This document shows positions 11,086-22,475 of a stretch of DNA of 64,000 nucleotides, in pieces. Below the pieces are notes generated by a model. That model was given only the letters and a program-made list of their open reading frames with translations, was not told where the DNA came from and did no database searches. Source of the stretch: Lasiodiplodia sp. COLG20. Its lineage: Eukaryota; Ascomycota; Dothideomycetes; Botryosphaeriales; Botryosphaeriaceae. The DNA is taken from assembly GCA_009801085.1 (NCBI GenBank), contig VNWV01000003.1, forward strand, positions 3,410,001 to 3,474,000. Reading direction: 5' to 3'. The stretch's first letter is position 1; every line of letters starts with the position of its first letter. The position numbers and the translations under genes were made by a program.

Positions 11086-11326
11086 TGCCTATAAGAATGA
11101 TAGAAGGAGATGGGAGGAAAAGTATCTTTGTATCCATTATCATCCTCTTTCTTTGTTCCTCAAAACGATGTCATCACCACACACTTCAGAACATATCGCA
11201 CGTGGTAAAGGGCATGATTTAAGCGTTGACCCTTCTTTGTTTGTTCTTTCGCCACTACGCCGGGTTATTGGGATTCACCTCAACTTCGAGTACCGCGAAA
11301 GCCCTGTCTGCAGAGACAACTACACT

Positions 11327-12647
11327 ATGATTCAGCTAGTCCTTGCAGCTATCGCTCTGATACTCGCGTACCTAAGGGCCCTCGTCTCAGCACAGAACGA
11401 TGTCAGCATTCTCGGAACAACCCTCCCCCCAGCCACGACGACATCCAAGGATGTCTCAGCCGCAACCGTTGGCACCTCAACATCCACAAGTGGTCCAGCC
11501 ACTATAACCATCACAGTAAACAGGGTCTCGAATATGTTCGTCCCGGAGAATATCACGGCACGGGTGGGCGATGTTGTTAAGTTTGAGTTCTGGCCTACCA
11601 ACAACTCCGTCGCCCGCTCAGACTTCGGATACCCATGCATACCGTACGAGCTCACGGGTACCAGTCGCGCCGAGTCGAGCTTCTGGTCCGGTTTCAAGCC
11701 CATCATCGCAAATTTAGCACAAGTGAACATCACGGAACTGGTCAGTATGTCCGTCTCCCCGAGATACACGTACTAACACATGAAATGTACAACAGCCGGC
11801 ATACTACATAGTCATCAACCGCGTCACGCCTCTCTGGTTCTACAACTCCGCACCCGACGCGTGCATCAAGCACCAGATGGTTGGGGTAATAAATCCAGTC
11901 AGTCATCTCCCCCTGCTCCCTCCATTTTTCTCTCTTCTGCCACGTTCGCCTGACTGACTGTCCGGGCTTTATTCAACACCAGGCATCCCCCACCCAACTC
12001 GCCGTCCAGAAACGCGCCGCAGAAGCCGCCACCCTCGCCCTCAGCCCCGGCGAAGCCCTCCCACAAGGCTCTAGCCTCTCATCCTCCCCCTCCTCCTCCG
12101 CCAAGTCCGTCTCCCCCGGCGCCATCGCCGGCATAGCCATCGGCTGCCTCGCCTCCGCCTCGCTCGTCGGCGCAGGCATCTGGTCGCTCCGACACTGGCG
12201 GAAGCGCCACATACCCCAGGGGCACGAAAGGAAATGGGACGGCGGTGGGGGCGGCGACAGTGGCGGTAGCAGTAGCGGGAAGCCATACAGCGAGCTGGAT
12301 GCGACAACGCCGAGGAGCGCGACCGTATCGGAGTTGCCGGGCAGTGGGGAGGGGACGATGATGAGCATTGACAGCGCGGTGGTCGGTAGCAGTCCGTATG
12401 CCGTCAGTCCGCCGTGGACGCCGCCGGGGGTGTGGCAGGCGCAGGCCGGGAGGCAGGCGGTGGTGAGCGAGTTGAGTGCGTATGGGGAGTTGAGGAAGGA
12501 TCAGTGAGTTTTATCTGGTTCAATGGCTGGGTTCGGTGCTGAGCTGACGTTTTGCGTAGGGTGCCGGGTATACCGCCAGATAGGAGGTTGCCGCAGCTGC
12601 CGGAGGTCCACAGAGAAAGGGAAGGACCGTTTGAGCTTAGGGGTTAG
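11327..12647 (+). CDS. Cupredoxin-like, Ser/Thr-rich single-pass surface protein
   Basis: Four exons: 11327-11740, 11796-11897, 11983-12503, 12560-12647 (374 aa). I start at 11327 because MIQLVLAAIALILAYL is a good signal peptide; longer upstream frames lack one. A Ser/Thr-rich linker is followed by a cupredoxin-like fold (FVPENITARVGDVVKFEFWP ... PLWFYNS ... MVGVINP), a second Ser/Ala-rich stretch, a transmembrane helix at about 217-239 (GAIAGIAIGCLASASLVG) and a Gly/Ser/Pro-rich cytoplasmic tail. Such proteins sit in fungal plasma membrane or wall; copper binding is doubtful because a full His/Cys/Met set is not evident. If the last intron (donor GTGAGT at 12504) were retained, the protein would stop at once after residue 346. 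Confidence 0.85.
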
Positions 12648-12896
12648 GTCACTTCCGCGACGAGGCTATTGGTTTTTCCCTTTTTCTTTTCGACCTCTAC
12701 TGAGTTATTCGTGCCTTGGTGCTGGCGCCACTTATTTCTTTCATGTATAGTTTGATTTGTCACCGGAAAATAGAATAAAATTGTTTTTTTGTGAACGGCA
12801 GAAGCCAAAATTGGTGGCTGACGAGAAAAAGGGAGAGAATAATAAATCAGTAATCAAGGAAAAGATAGGCAAAAATTGAAATCCCGCTCAAAAAGT

Positions 12897-14251
12897 TCAA
12901 ACACCGCTCATGTCCATGTACGTCAACGAAATTCCAAGTACGGTTATCCAACATGCAGCTATTCCAAACCCTCCTTGAACATCCTTCTTCACAGCTGACC
13001 ATATGACTCCGAAAATGAAAATAAATAACAAGTTCAGAGAAATAAAGAAGAGGATCTTTCGCTTGTTTCGTCCTTCTTTGAGATGAATTCCCCATCCCTG
13101 TACAGGACCATCGAGCTGTGCTGATAGCTTTCCTTGTATCTTCTTTGGAAATTGTTTCAGTATCCACTTCTGCTTTTCAGCTACGCACTCTGGGCTTTGC
13201 AAAAAATGCATCAACGTATTCGATCCGATTGGTGGCGACTTGTCCGGTGGGACTGGTTCGTATCGGTATTCCGCTGCAGGCCTCGGCCAGACTTTATCCT
13301 CAGGGGGTAGACAGTGACACCTTTGCTCGTTGCAGTGTCTCTCGTGGCGTCGAACATCGGCGAAGTTACCGAATATCAGGTGGAACTGTTCGCGGTCAAT
13401 TGAATTGAACATTGACCATCGACATTAGAGTCATTGAACGCAGAACAGATTTATGATGACGCATACATACCGTGACAAAATCAATGCTTTCAATAGCTCT
13501 GAGGGACAGAAGAGATCTCTTCCCCCGGCATTTGTTCTTGTATGCATTATCCACTCGCTGAAACAGCTCTCTATCACAATGCACGTCGTGGATGGTTTCT
13601 TGGAGAAGATCGGACCTATACTTAGCATCATCCATGCAAATCAGAAGGTGCATTTGATCTTCCTCGTCCTCATACGTTCCAGGCTGGCTTTGATTGACGA
13701 TCCTCGCATCATTCGTAAATGGCAAAGTAGAATCCGAGCTCGGTTTACTTCTAAAACTGAAATAGCCGAGCAACACTCGTCGAAGTCGTCCAAAAAACCC
13801 TCGATTATGGGATGGGCTGCTGTCAGGGCCTTGTGATGTCATCCTTCGGGTGTGGAGAAGAAGATTTTGCATCGCTATCGGAAGCATTTCGTCAGAAAAA
13901 TCGTCGTAAATTATTTTCCCGCAACGCTTTTGTTGTTAGTTCGTGACTTTTCAAGCGCTAGGTATGCACAGCACTTACACAACGCCATCGAATTCGTCGT
14001 TTGCCTGCCGCTACCGGCTTTTCCAACAGACCCAAGGTCCGAAGCGGCTCCCAAAAAATGCCAAGCATGTTCAGGAAACGATGGTTGGCTACAAGGTTCT
14101 CTTCCAACGTTATACCGCGAAGAAGGAAACCAGGATCTTGCGCTTCCCATCTTGGGTTCTTTGTTTTCAATTTGACAACCTCTGCCAAGTCCTCCTTAAA
14201 GAGAGCAAATGCGTCGGATCTGAAGAGAGCATCAAAGCTACCTTCCTGCAT
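12897..14251 (-). CDS. Membrane protein beside an AAA+ ATPase (fungal protein of unknown function)
   Basis: Three exons on the minus strand: 14251-13979, 13926-13471, 13385-12897 (405 aa). Intron 1 has GTAAGT and a GAACTAACA branch site; intron 2 has GTATGT. Exon 1 starts MQEGSFDALFRSDAFALF. The C-terminal half contains IPPIGSNTLMHFL-like sequence, FPKKIQGKLSAQL, GWGIHLKEG and two hydrophobic segments (ILFFISLNLLFIFIFGVIW; GFGIAACWITVLGISL). I know this layout (a '..PKKL..GWGI..EG' block before two C-terminal helices) from many uncharacterised filamentous-fungal proteins but know no function. It starts 19 bp after the stop of the upstream AAA+ gene in the same orientation, so co-expression or one joint transcript is likely. 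Confidence 0.75.
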
Positions 14252-14270
14252 GATTGCCGGGCTCCTTGCC

Positions 14271-17200
14271 TCAGCTTTTTGCGTCTGGTAGCTCTGAATT
14301 CGTAACACAAGCACCAATTGCACGGGCCAGCCTTTGGGGGTCCTCGTTGAGTGCATTTTGGCCTCCGGATTCTTCGAATGGAGAGAACTCACTGATGAGA
14401 TACCTTTCCAATAGTTCGAACAGAGTCCCGAGATCTGAAACAAAGCCCCGGGCCAAAACGTTTTGACTGAGTAACTTGGAAAATAGCCGATGAAGGGCTT
14501 CGTCCCTACAGAGAATTGTGGCTGTTGTATTGATAGCTGCTCTTCCTAGGTCTTGATCCGGTCTGAGCTCGTTGCCTGAGCTTGAAGTTGTAGAATGCTG
14601 CAACAGAAGACCCGAAATGTTCGGCCGATAAGTTGCCTCGATGATCGTTGTAAAATGCTCTGTTCCTAGCCTTGGAAGCTCTTGGGCTTTAGTCTGCCCT
14701 TCTTGTTCTGCAAGAGCAACTGCACAACGAAAGATGTTCTCGATATGGCGCCCGGTGAAACCCTCAAAAATCCTCAGATCCCACGTCGTATGAGGGAGCT
14801 TCTTCAACTCTTCTGTATTCATGAGCATGTTTTTGCCGTATAACTTGCTCCATTTATCGACTTTGGATTCCCATATATCGATGAATTGGGACTTTTCGGG
14901 AAGTGACAACACAAGTTCAAGTTGGATGTAGCTGAAGAATTCCGGTTCGATGATTCGCCTTGAATATGCAGTGAAAATCAGAAATCCTCTGAATTCTCCG
15001 AGCGCATAGCATATGTCTTCAGTGTAGTTAGCAAGCATTTACAACAGAAAAGTAGGCGTCTTACCACGAACGGCTCGGATGGTCCGCAAGCGCAACATCA
15101 AAGCTCCCATGTCCTCAATGAGGAGCACGCAACCCCACCTTTCCGCTCTAGCAAGTACCCAATCTAGGCTTCCATAAATATCCTCTTTCTCTTCTCCAAG
15201 AAAATCCGCCATGATCCGCAAAAAGGGCTTGCAGAGAAGGTACGAAAGACTTTTGGCAGCGAGAGTTTTGCCTACACCATCTGGACCTGTGAGAAGAATC
15301 AAGACACCACTAGACTCCGGGTTAGTGTAGGTGCTCGTTTTGATATCCATGTGCTTCTTCTGGAAATGAGATTGCGCTAGGGATAGCATTGCTTCTTTCT
15401 GACCCTTGCGAAGCCTCAACTCATCCCAAAGTGTCCTGTCGATTTCAACAGGTCTCAGTCTTTGAATACCAAGGAGACACCACTTTTCATCGGACAGGAG
15501 CCAAGCAGGAACACAGTTTGGGAGAAGTCGAAGCTCCCAGTCTCCGAGAAAAGTTTCGTGGTCGGAAGCATCAAGCACAGACTTCCTGTAGCTGCCCAAA
15601 AAAGCATCTGACTTCTGGAACAAATTGCTGATGGTTTCATCGACGGTGAAGTCGTCTAGGAAGTCAGGGCATTGGAAACAATCGTTGATACGCGCTGAAT
15701 CGAATAAACGCCTTACAGGCACTGATGCAGAGAGCTCGGGCATCGAATGTGCCAAGCCGACTCGGTTAAGATAGGCTTCTTTGAAATCCACTACAACGCG
15801 GCTATTGACTTTCTTCCCATTGGCCATGAAGGGAGGGCAGGGATCCCTATTGTGGAAGAAGTTTGACGAATGGCCTTCGTAGATCCAAAAAGCAGCACCA
15901 GAAAGAGCATGTTTCAGGAATCGTTGTCCATTTCCAAGATGCTCTTCCAGTAGATTCTGGGGGTCTTCAAGATATTTTAGTGGAACTATCTCGAGAGACT
16001 TTACTTCTCGTTCTCCCTCGAAGGGGGAAATGGAGAAGGTGAACGAAACCGGGCCGAAACCGGTGCCGTCGAAGCCAATGCGGAAGGCCGTGAGATTGAA
16101 TTGACATGGGGAATCGTAGGGTTGAAAATAGCTTTCGCTGGAAGTAGCAAACACCTTCCATAGCTCGGAGTTCTCCTGTTCGTTGTCCCAGGAATAGTGA
16201 TCGTGGAGCGAAATATCCGTCTTCCTTGGCCTGTTTTGGAAGGGGTTTGAATTATCGTTCTGCCGTATAAAATCTCCCGGTTGGAAAAGAAGCCAAAGAT
16301 CTAGGAATCGCACTCTATCCCGAATTCCATTTCTGTAAGCTTCGAATCGAGGCTTGGTAGACTTGTCCATAAAAGCCACGATACACCGAAAATGATCTAG
16401 TACCACGGAAGTTTGGGTTATTTGTTTTGACAAATCATCGGCGTCCATCTCTATACTTGTTTTGGCTCCCTTCATCGTGCCTTCTTTCTCTGATCCGGCA
16501 TCTAATTTTGTCTCGAACAAAATCTGTGAGCCTTGTTCAGGTGAGCTTATCCTTGGAGCCTCCTCCTTTGCGGATTCAGGAGAAGTGGATTGATGAGATC
16601 GACTCGAAGTCTGAGCTGATTTGTTGTTGAGAAGATCCAGAAAGCCCTGAAGCTCGTTGCACCGATTCCGTAAAGCGGATTCGCAGTGAACCAAAATCTT
16701 GAATGGGTTACTAATAATCATCGAGTTCTTCCGTTTGATCCACTGCTGCTCTTCGCCGTTAAGTGAAGCAAGGAACTTCAGTATTGGCTTTGAGTTTATT
16801 CTTATTGCATCAGGTACATCACCTAATGCAGTCGTGACTGCTGCAAGTGGGACATATTTCTCGCGAGGTGGCTCTGCAAGAATTTCTATCGCGAATGGCT
16901 GTGGTTTGTGTTGATTGGCTTCGAGCCATTTGAGATAATCCCTACGGATATGAGGGCACCCTGGGTTGAATAGGAAGCCTTCCCTGGTAAGGTATCGTAT
17001 ATCAGGGGGAACATTCTCTGGAAAGAGAAACTCTTCATCTTCCCGTTCAGTTTCATCTTCCCGGTAACTGGCATCTTCAACACGGGTCATCTCCGACCAG
17101 CGTTCAGCGCGCCGCCCGAAGGGTCCCGGGGTCGGCGATCCAGCATCTTGGAGAGGAAAGTGTGATGGTGGGAGGCGATTTTCAGAAGGTATGCCGGAGC

Positions 17201-17336
17201 CTGGGGCAGGAGTTGGATAGTAATGTTTCCGGTGAGCAACGGGTGCCTTGTGTGGATTGCCCTCATCAGCTGAATGCGACCGGCTGCCTTTGCCAAATTC
17301 TCTCGACCTCGTTCGAGGCCTCGGATATGGACGCAT
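14271..17336 (-). CDS. Large AAA+ ATPase-like protein (DUF7025-type N-terminal region), catalytically degenerate
   Basis: Two exons: 17336-15065 and 15016-14271, joined across a 48-nt intron with a GCTAAC branch (1005 aa). The first 120 residues are basic and disordered. Residues about 340-480 look like the DUF7025 region that precedes AAA domains in filamentous fungi (LDLWLLFQPGDFI ... FRIGFDGTGFGP ... AAFWIYEGHS). The AAA module begins near 675 with an intact Walker A, GPDGVGKT, at about 684-691. Walker B reads LLIEDMGA near 738 instead of hhhhDE, the sensor-1 block is FLIFTAYSRR with no Asn after the Thr, and the usual SRI arginine-finger block is SYI. It may bind but not efficiently hydrolyse ATP. 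A lid-type helical region follows. Confidence 0.82.
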
Positions 17337-18039
17337 GTTAGATACGTGATGAGTCTGTGGTGTAGAAGCTCGGAAAGGCCTTGATGATTCCTGTGAAAGG
17401 GTGTTGGGTCTGTTTAACAGTAGGATTTACAGGGCATGTGTACAACTTAAGGCATTTTCATGCAATTCTGAAGCCGTTTGCCACCCCCGCTTCTGTTCAA
17501 GATGTGGAATAGCGCGGTAATACGTGCACAGAAACTGCGCTGTGCATATGCAAAGCCAACTGGTCGCTAAACAAAGGAATATGGTTGGCCCGAAGTCGTG
17601 TCTTACGAATCACTTACACTCCCTCTCTTGCGACCAGTGGCTAGTGCGCATTTGTTTTTCTGTGCCATAGAGAGAGCTGCTGGCTGCTTGAAACAGCAGA
17701 CGCCAGATAATTCCACCTGTTACACCACCATCAGCCCATGTTCCGAGCTTATGCCACGGTGCGCGCTAGCCATCGGCTGCAGGAGGAAAGTGTATGCACT
17801 GTAGCCCCAATCGCTGCGGTGCCTTTTGGCAGGGGCTGCCGCATCTCATCCAGCGGAGTATTGTAGCTCAAAGCTGGTGTGAATCTATTTGCAGATGCCT
17901 GTCGAAAATCGTACCTGAAGCGATTATCCGGACATCAATGCGGAATCAATAACTATACATTCAAGTCCAGACTGTAGCACTTACTACCGTTCGTAAATAT
18001 TTCTTTGAAAATGCTACAGAATCACTATAATGCAACACT
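17337..18039. other. Intergenic region
   Basis: 703 bp upstream of the AAA+ gene and downstream of the S28 peptidase gene. No gene seen. GCGCTAGCCATCGGCTGCAG at 17764-17783 resembles the outer end of the dispersed palindromic element, but no palindrome arm accompanies it. Confidence 0.45.
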
Positions 18040-19835
18040 TCACTTATAATACTCCGCAACCCACGTCACCACCTGCGCAATCTCACTGTCAATAACCTTC
18101 TGCACGCCCTCATTCGCCTCGCCATTCCTCGCCAACAAATCCGAGCAATGAATGCCGTCCGGAATCACAAACACGGGCGCCTCGGCCGTCGACTCCAACG
18201 GGCCCTCGGGCCTAAAATCCGACGAAACCGTCGCATCCTTCCACGGATCAAACTCGCCATTCGCCCAAACCAGCCTCGTCGTATTCGTGCGGCTCCACCC
18301 GCCCGTATACGCATTAACATCATCCACCGTCTTCCCCTCCGCGTGGCCGTACGTCCATTCGCCCTCGGGCGGGAAGAACAGGGCGCACTGGCGCTCCCAG
18401 TACTGCGGCGTGACGAGGCGCGAGACGATGGACGGACGGTCCGGGGCGCCGTCCTGCCAGAAGTCGAAGGGCTCGTTGCACAGGAACCAGTTCCACTGGC
18501 GGTTGGCGGCGTTGGCGAGGGTGCGGTCGGTGAAGATGGGCGAGGTCGCGTCGTACGTGTCGAAGCAGCCGACGTCATCGTCGGCCGTCCACACGTCGTA
18601 CCCGTACCCGGCGCAGTAGCCCGGGACGAGGATGTCGCGCATCCACGCGGCGTAGCCGTCGAGCGCCTTTGTCAGGCCGATGCCTGAAGCGGAGGGTGGG
18701 ACGACGGTGCTGTTGGCGAAGGGGACGGCGTTCTCGACGTAGTCGCAGAACTGGTAGAAGCTCGAGTAGCCCGTGTAGAACTGGTTGCTCTGCCACAGCC
18801 ACGGGCCGTTCTCGAGCGCGGAGGCGAAGTCGTCGTCGTGCTCCAGCGCTGCGAGGGGTCCGAAGCGGGACTTGAGCGCCTGCTTCTCGGCGCTGCTCCC
18901 GTTGGTGAGGACGTCGTCGATGTAATCGATGACGAGGGAGACGTCGGCGCTGCAGTTGGCCGGCATGCCTGCTTGGACGGGGACGAAGTATTGCCACTTT
19001 GGGTTAATTGTGTTAGCCCGGAGTTCATATTTCTTCTCTCATTTCCGAGATTTTTTCTTGGTGGGGTGGGACTCACAAAGTCACTGACGGCTTCAACGAC
19101 GGCAGAGGAGGCATGATACGCCCAGAACGTGCCAGGATCCACGGCTTGAACCCAGCCCGACAGCGCACCACTGTAGGAGCCACCTGAGAAAACCCAGGGC
19201 TGTGTTGTCTGTGGTTAGTAAAAACCGTTTACAGTCGAGTAAAAAGTCGAAGACTCACAGCACGAGAGGCCTGGCTGCTTCCATTCGTGTCGAAGGGGAA
19301 GACGACGTTGTTGGCGAAGTAGGTCGTATCCTTGATAGATTGCGGAAGAGTGAGATACTGCAGGTTCTCGACTGTCAAATCATCGAAGGGGGATGATTCA
19401 CCCCAGTACCGGTCTTGAATGATAATCAGTATCGTTCGAGGGTGGGGAATGCATCTACTAACGCTCAAGCATGACGACAGCTCCTTGGATGGCTTGAGCA
19501 AAAAGGCCGGTGATGGTGCGATTGGTCAAATAACCCTCGTAGCCATCGGCGGCGCCCTCGCCAGGGGTGAAGAACACCACTGGAGAACCCGGTCCGGCCC
19601 AGGACTCATCGCTCCACCAGTAACGTTGAGAAAATGTTCCGAGAGACGGGTCATCATGGTCGATGAGCTGCTCGAAAACGCCAGTGCCGGTGCTCCGGGC
19701 CTTGAGAGAGTTCGCAGCGACTTCGCCTTCCGGAGGTGGGGGAGGACGGAACAGCGAACGGTGTTTCGGAAGGACGTTGGCGGTGGCGGCGCCGAAAAGG
19801 CACCCGACGAGTAATCCCGCAGTCCACTTCATCAT
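18040..19835 (-). CDS. Secreted serine peptidase, family S28 (prolyl carboxypeptidase-like)
   Basis: Four exons: 19835-19463, 19413-19259, 19199-19077, 18996-18040 (535 aa). Signal peptide MKWTAGLLVGCLFGAATA, then a short Pro-rich propeptide-like part. S28 hallmarks: FEQLIDHDDPSLGTFSQRYW, MLEHRYWGES (completed across intron 1) and the nucleophile elbow GGSYSG with Ser184. Catalytic Asp467 lies in NGEFDPW and His500 in PDGIHCSD, so the triad is complete. Family members are alpha/beta-hydrolase exopeptidases that act on proline-containing peptides, often in acid; specificity is not proven here. The minus-strand TATA box at 19891-19897 lies about 56 bp upstream of the ATG. Confidence 0.93.
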
Positions 19836-19889
19836 TGACGGCTACCGGTGGCTAGAAAAACAAACCAAAGTGCATGTTTTCTGGCTCGG

Positions 19890-19898
19890 CTTTTATAC
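19890..19898 (-). promoter_or_regulatory. TATA box of the S28 peptidase gene
   Basis: TATAAAAG on the minus strand, 55-60 bp before the start codon at 19835. Called from sequence and spacing only. Confidence 0.5.
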
Positions 19899-20119
19899 TC
19901 AATATTTGCTCTCTCAAATACGATATTGCGGAGAACATCACCAAATGGTGTGAGGGCGCGCGTATATGATGGGGGCGTTATCAGTTCACCAGCACGAGAA
20001 CGGGCTCCCACCTTCCCCATTGGTCAAGCGGGTCCACCCATAGCCGACGGCATGCACAAGCTATTGCGAAGCTATTCCATTAATGCTTGTTTTCCTAATC
20101 TTTTTAATCTATATTCTTT

Positions 20120-21556
20120 TTACTGCAAGTCCGCGCATGACTTGGGGTATTGCACCGCGCGCTTGATGGCGCTCTTGAGCTTGTCCCCGTCGATGGAAAT
20201 GGGGAAGTTGACGAGGCGCACGTTGGGGGGAGACAGGGCCTTCTGGTAGCCGTGGATGTTGCCGTAGCTGGGGCTACCGTAGGACACATCGACGTCGAGG
20301 TAGACTGCAGTGATGCAAGAGTCAGTTCAAAAGTTGAAAATGCGCGAGATTATGGTGGCGCAACTTACACTGCGTGCTGTTGGTCACGATGGACGGGTCG
20401 AGCATGATAGCCGCGGCTGTCTCATCCCAAAAAGGAAACTCGGTGCCATAGTACTTGTGCATAAGCTCCGAGTACGGGTTCTTGACCTCGTACACCTCGT
20501 CCAGGAAATCCTGAGTCGACATGACCTGATTGGCCACGTTTCCACCAATGGCTATGCAGCACACTTTGAGTTAGCAAAGAGGCTCCACCGGTCAGAAAGC
20601 TTGTTTCGATGGGGCATTGCTTACTGATGTTCGGGAAATCCGCCGTCAGGGCGATCTTGGCCGCCTCGGGGTCGATCATGAGGTTAATCTGCAAGTAAAC
20701 CAACCGTTAGCCTCGACGATCTACTTTGCATGCATAACACTTCCCCCGCAAACGCCAACATCACCACTTTTTTCTCGAGAAGGAATCGAACTTACATCCG
20801 AGCTCAAGTCCGCCTGCAACACGCTGCCAGTCACCTGCAGCAGATTGACGTCCACATAGCCGCCCATGATGACCAGCTCCTTGGCCAGGCTGGCGAACTC
20901 CGGGTCCATGCGCACCGCCAGCGCGACGTTGGTCAGCGCGCCGCCCGAGTAGATGCTCACCTGACCCGGGTACTTGCGCACCTGCTGCACCATGAAGTAG
21001 GCCGCGTTGGTGTCGGTCGCGAACGTCGCGTTGGGGAAGCCCTCGGTGAAGGCCGCCCGCGAGATGCGCTGCGGGTTGCCCGACGTGGGATCCGAGCCCA
21101 GCGCCTCGGCCGTCAGGTTCTCCGCCGCGAAGGCACCCTCCCTGCAATTCGTTAGATGTTGTTGTGTTGTTCCTGTTTCGGTAATGTTACGCACCAGGGA
21201 AGAGCACCGTGCACGGCTTTCCATGCTTGGTAGCGCTCAGGCGTGTGGATGAGCGGCCAGTCCGCACCCTTGTACACGGGGATGCAGTTGGAGAGGCTGC
21301 CGACTTCCAGCGTTGCCAGACCATGGAGACCAGTCTGCAGCGCCCAGCTGTTGGCAGTGTCAGAGGCGAGGCCGAGCACTTCCCAGCCGGCATCGAGAGC
21401 CTGGAGGAACGGGATGAAACCTGCCGGGCTCCAGTCGTTATCGAGGATGACCTTCGGCTTGTAGGCTGCCGTGGTGTTGGTTTGTCTCCGAACGGTCGCC
21501 GGGACGGCCGCCGCGAGCGGGAGGGCAGTTGCCAATATCGATGCGGAAAACTTCAT
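20120..21556 (-). CDS. Secreted inosine-uridine preferring nucleoside hydrolase family protein
   Basis: Five exons: 21556-21195, 21141-20796, 20688-20625, 20551-20369, 20304-20120 (379 aa). Signal peptide MKFSASILATALPLAAAVPA. The metal/ribose-binding start of the fold is VILDNDW (Asp39, Asp41), the fungal variant of the DxDxxxDD block. Further family blocks: SIYSGGALTNVALAVR, KELVIMGGY, DFPNITIGGNVANQV (restored across intron 3), and KYYGTEFPFWDETAAA. The enzyme would cleave the N-glycosidic bond of nucleosides outside the cell for purine/pyrimidine salvage; substrate preference is unknown. It sits beside the secreted S28 peptidase, both minus-strand and both with close TATA boxes. Confidence 0.9.
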
Positions 21557-21614
21557 GGTGGCTTAGATCTGATGGCTGAAGGTACCCTGAAAATTGCACG
21601 AGATATGGAGACGA

Positions 21615-21620
21615 TTTATA
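21615..21620 (-). promoter_or_regulatory. TATA box of the nucleoside hydrolase gene
   Basis: TATAAA on the minus strand, about 60 bp before the start codon at 21556. Confidence 0.45.
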
Positions 21621-22475
21621 GCGAGCCCCTCTATTGCAAGAGGCTCGGCATTTCGTCGTCATGCTTGGCTTGGATTCGAGCATTGACCGGCACTTGTCAA
21701 ATTCGATTGACAGCAGACGAGCGGTATGATCCGCGCCCGATAGTCCACAGTGGTGGAAAAGCCGAGTTCGGCGGGGACCGACGCCGCGATCTTCAGGTGT
21801 TTCTACGCAAAGCGGTCAAGCTCTGCAGCGGTGTTGAACAGATTTCGTCCGCGCTGCCGATAACGAAATCGCGAATCCATGTCCGGCCGCGCAGAGGTGT
21901 TTTCTCGGTCCGGCACTTTTGCTTGCCGATCTTCCAGTCCATGACGTACTTTGCCGACGCTTTATCTACCCACGGACCGTCTCTTGATTAGTGAGCTCCA
22001 GCACGCCCTACGTGATTGGAAGACATGCAAAATCTTGACCGCCTGATGAGGCCTCGGCCATGCGAAACCCTCTCTGCATCCACCATCGTGTGATGGGAAT
22101 CGCGGTTTTATGGGGTGCATGAAGCTTCTGAAGTGATCCACCGGCTATTATGTTCCGCTGCAGGGACAGGCCGGCGCGGATGTCGATCACTTTTTTTCCC
22201 TGTTCGTGGGTGTCAAAAGTCCAGATTTCGTTCATGTCGGGGGTAGTTGAAGCTATCGTCCGGACGTAAATGTCGAATTAAGAATAATACATTCGCATCC
22301 GGACGATAGCTTCAACTACCCACATGTTGTATTTTTTTTGGTGAAGAAAATTGCTCTCTATCCTTCACGCTAGCCTTCGGCTGCAATAATCCTCTACATG
22401 TCTCGACGTCTTATCACTAATCGGCACCCCGTTAGCAGTGTTCAAATTGACAGGCTCTAAGAATGCGCGCTCAAT
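21621..22475. other. Intergenic region
   Basis: Between the nucleoside hydrolase promoter and the 3' end of the MFS gene. No gene seen; it holds the best-preserved copy of the palindromic element (22241-22395). Confidence 0.5.
22241..22395 (+). mobile_element. Palindromic MITE-like element, copy A (best-preserved hairpin)
   Basis: The core 22241-22321 is an 81-bp near-perfect inverted repeat. The outermost 24 bases of each arm pair without mismatch (left arm contains TTGAAGCTATCGTCCGGA; right arm is its complement, ending in CTACCC). Pairing continues more loosely (GTAAATGT against ACATTCGC) to an AT-rich loop. A tail with a CATGTTG/poly-T stretch and GTGAAGAAAA then leads to TCACGCTAGCCTTCGGCTGC at 22365-22384, the outer end shared with copies B, F and G. 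No coding capacity; the 5' outer end is not recognisable. Confidence 0.75.

Noticed and set aside
12504..12559. Alternative end of the cupredoxin-like protein at the TGA just after 12504
   Set aside because: The strong GTGAGT donor and in-phase acceptor at 12559 give a longer, family-like C-terminal tail.
17764..17783. Outer-end-like sequence of the dispersed element
   Set aside because: A single 20-bp resemblance without palindrome arm or partner end; too weak to call a copy.
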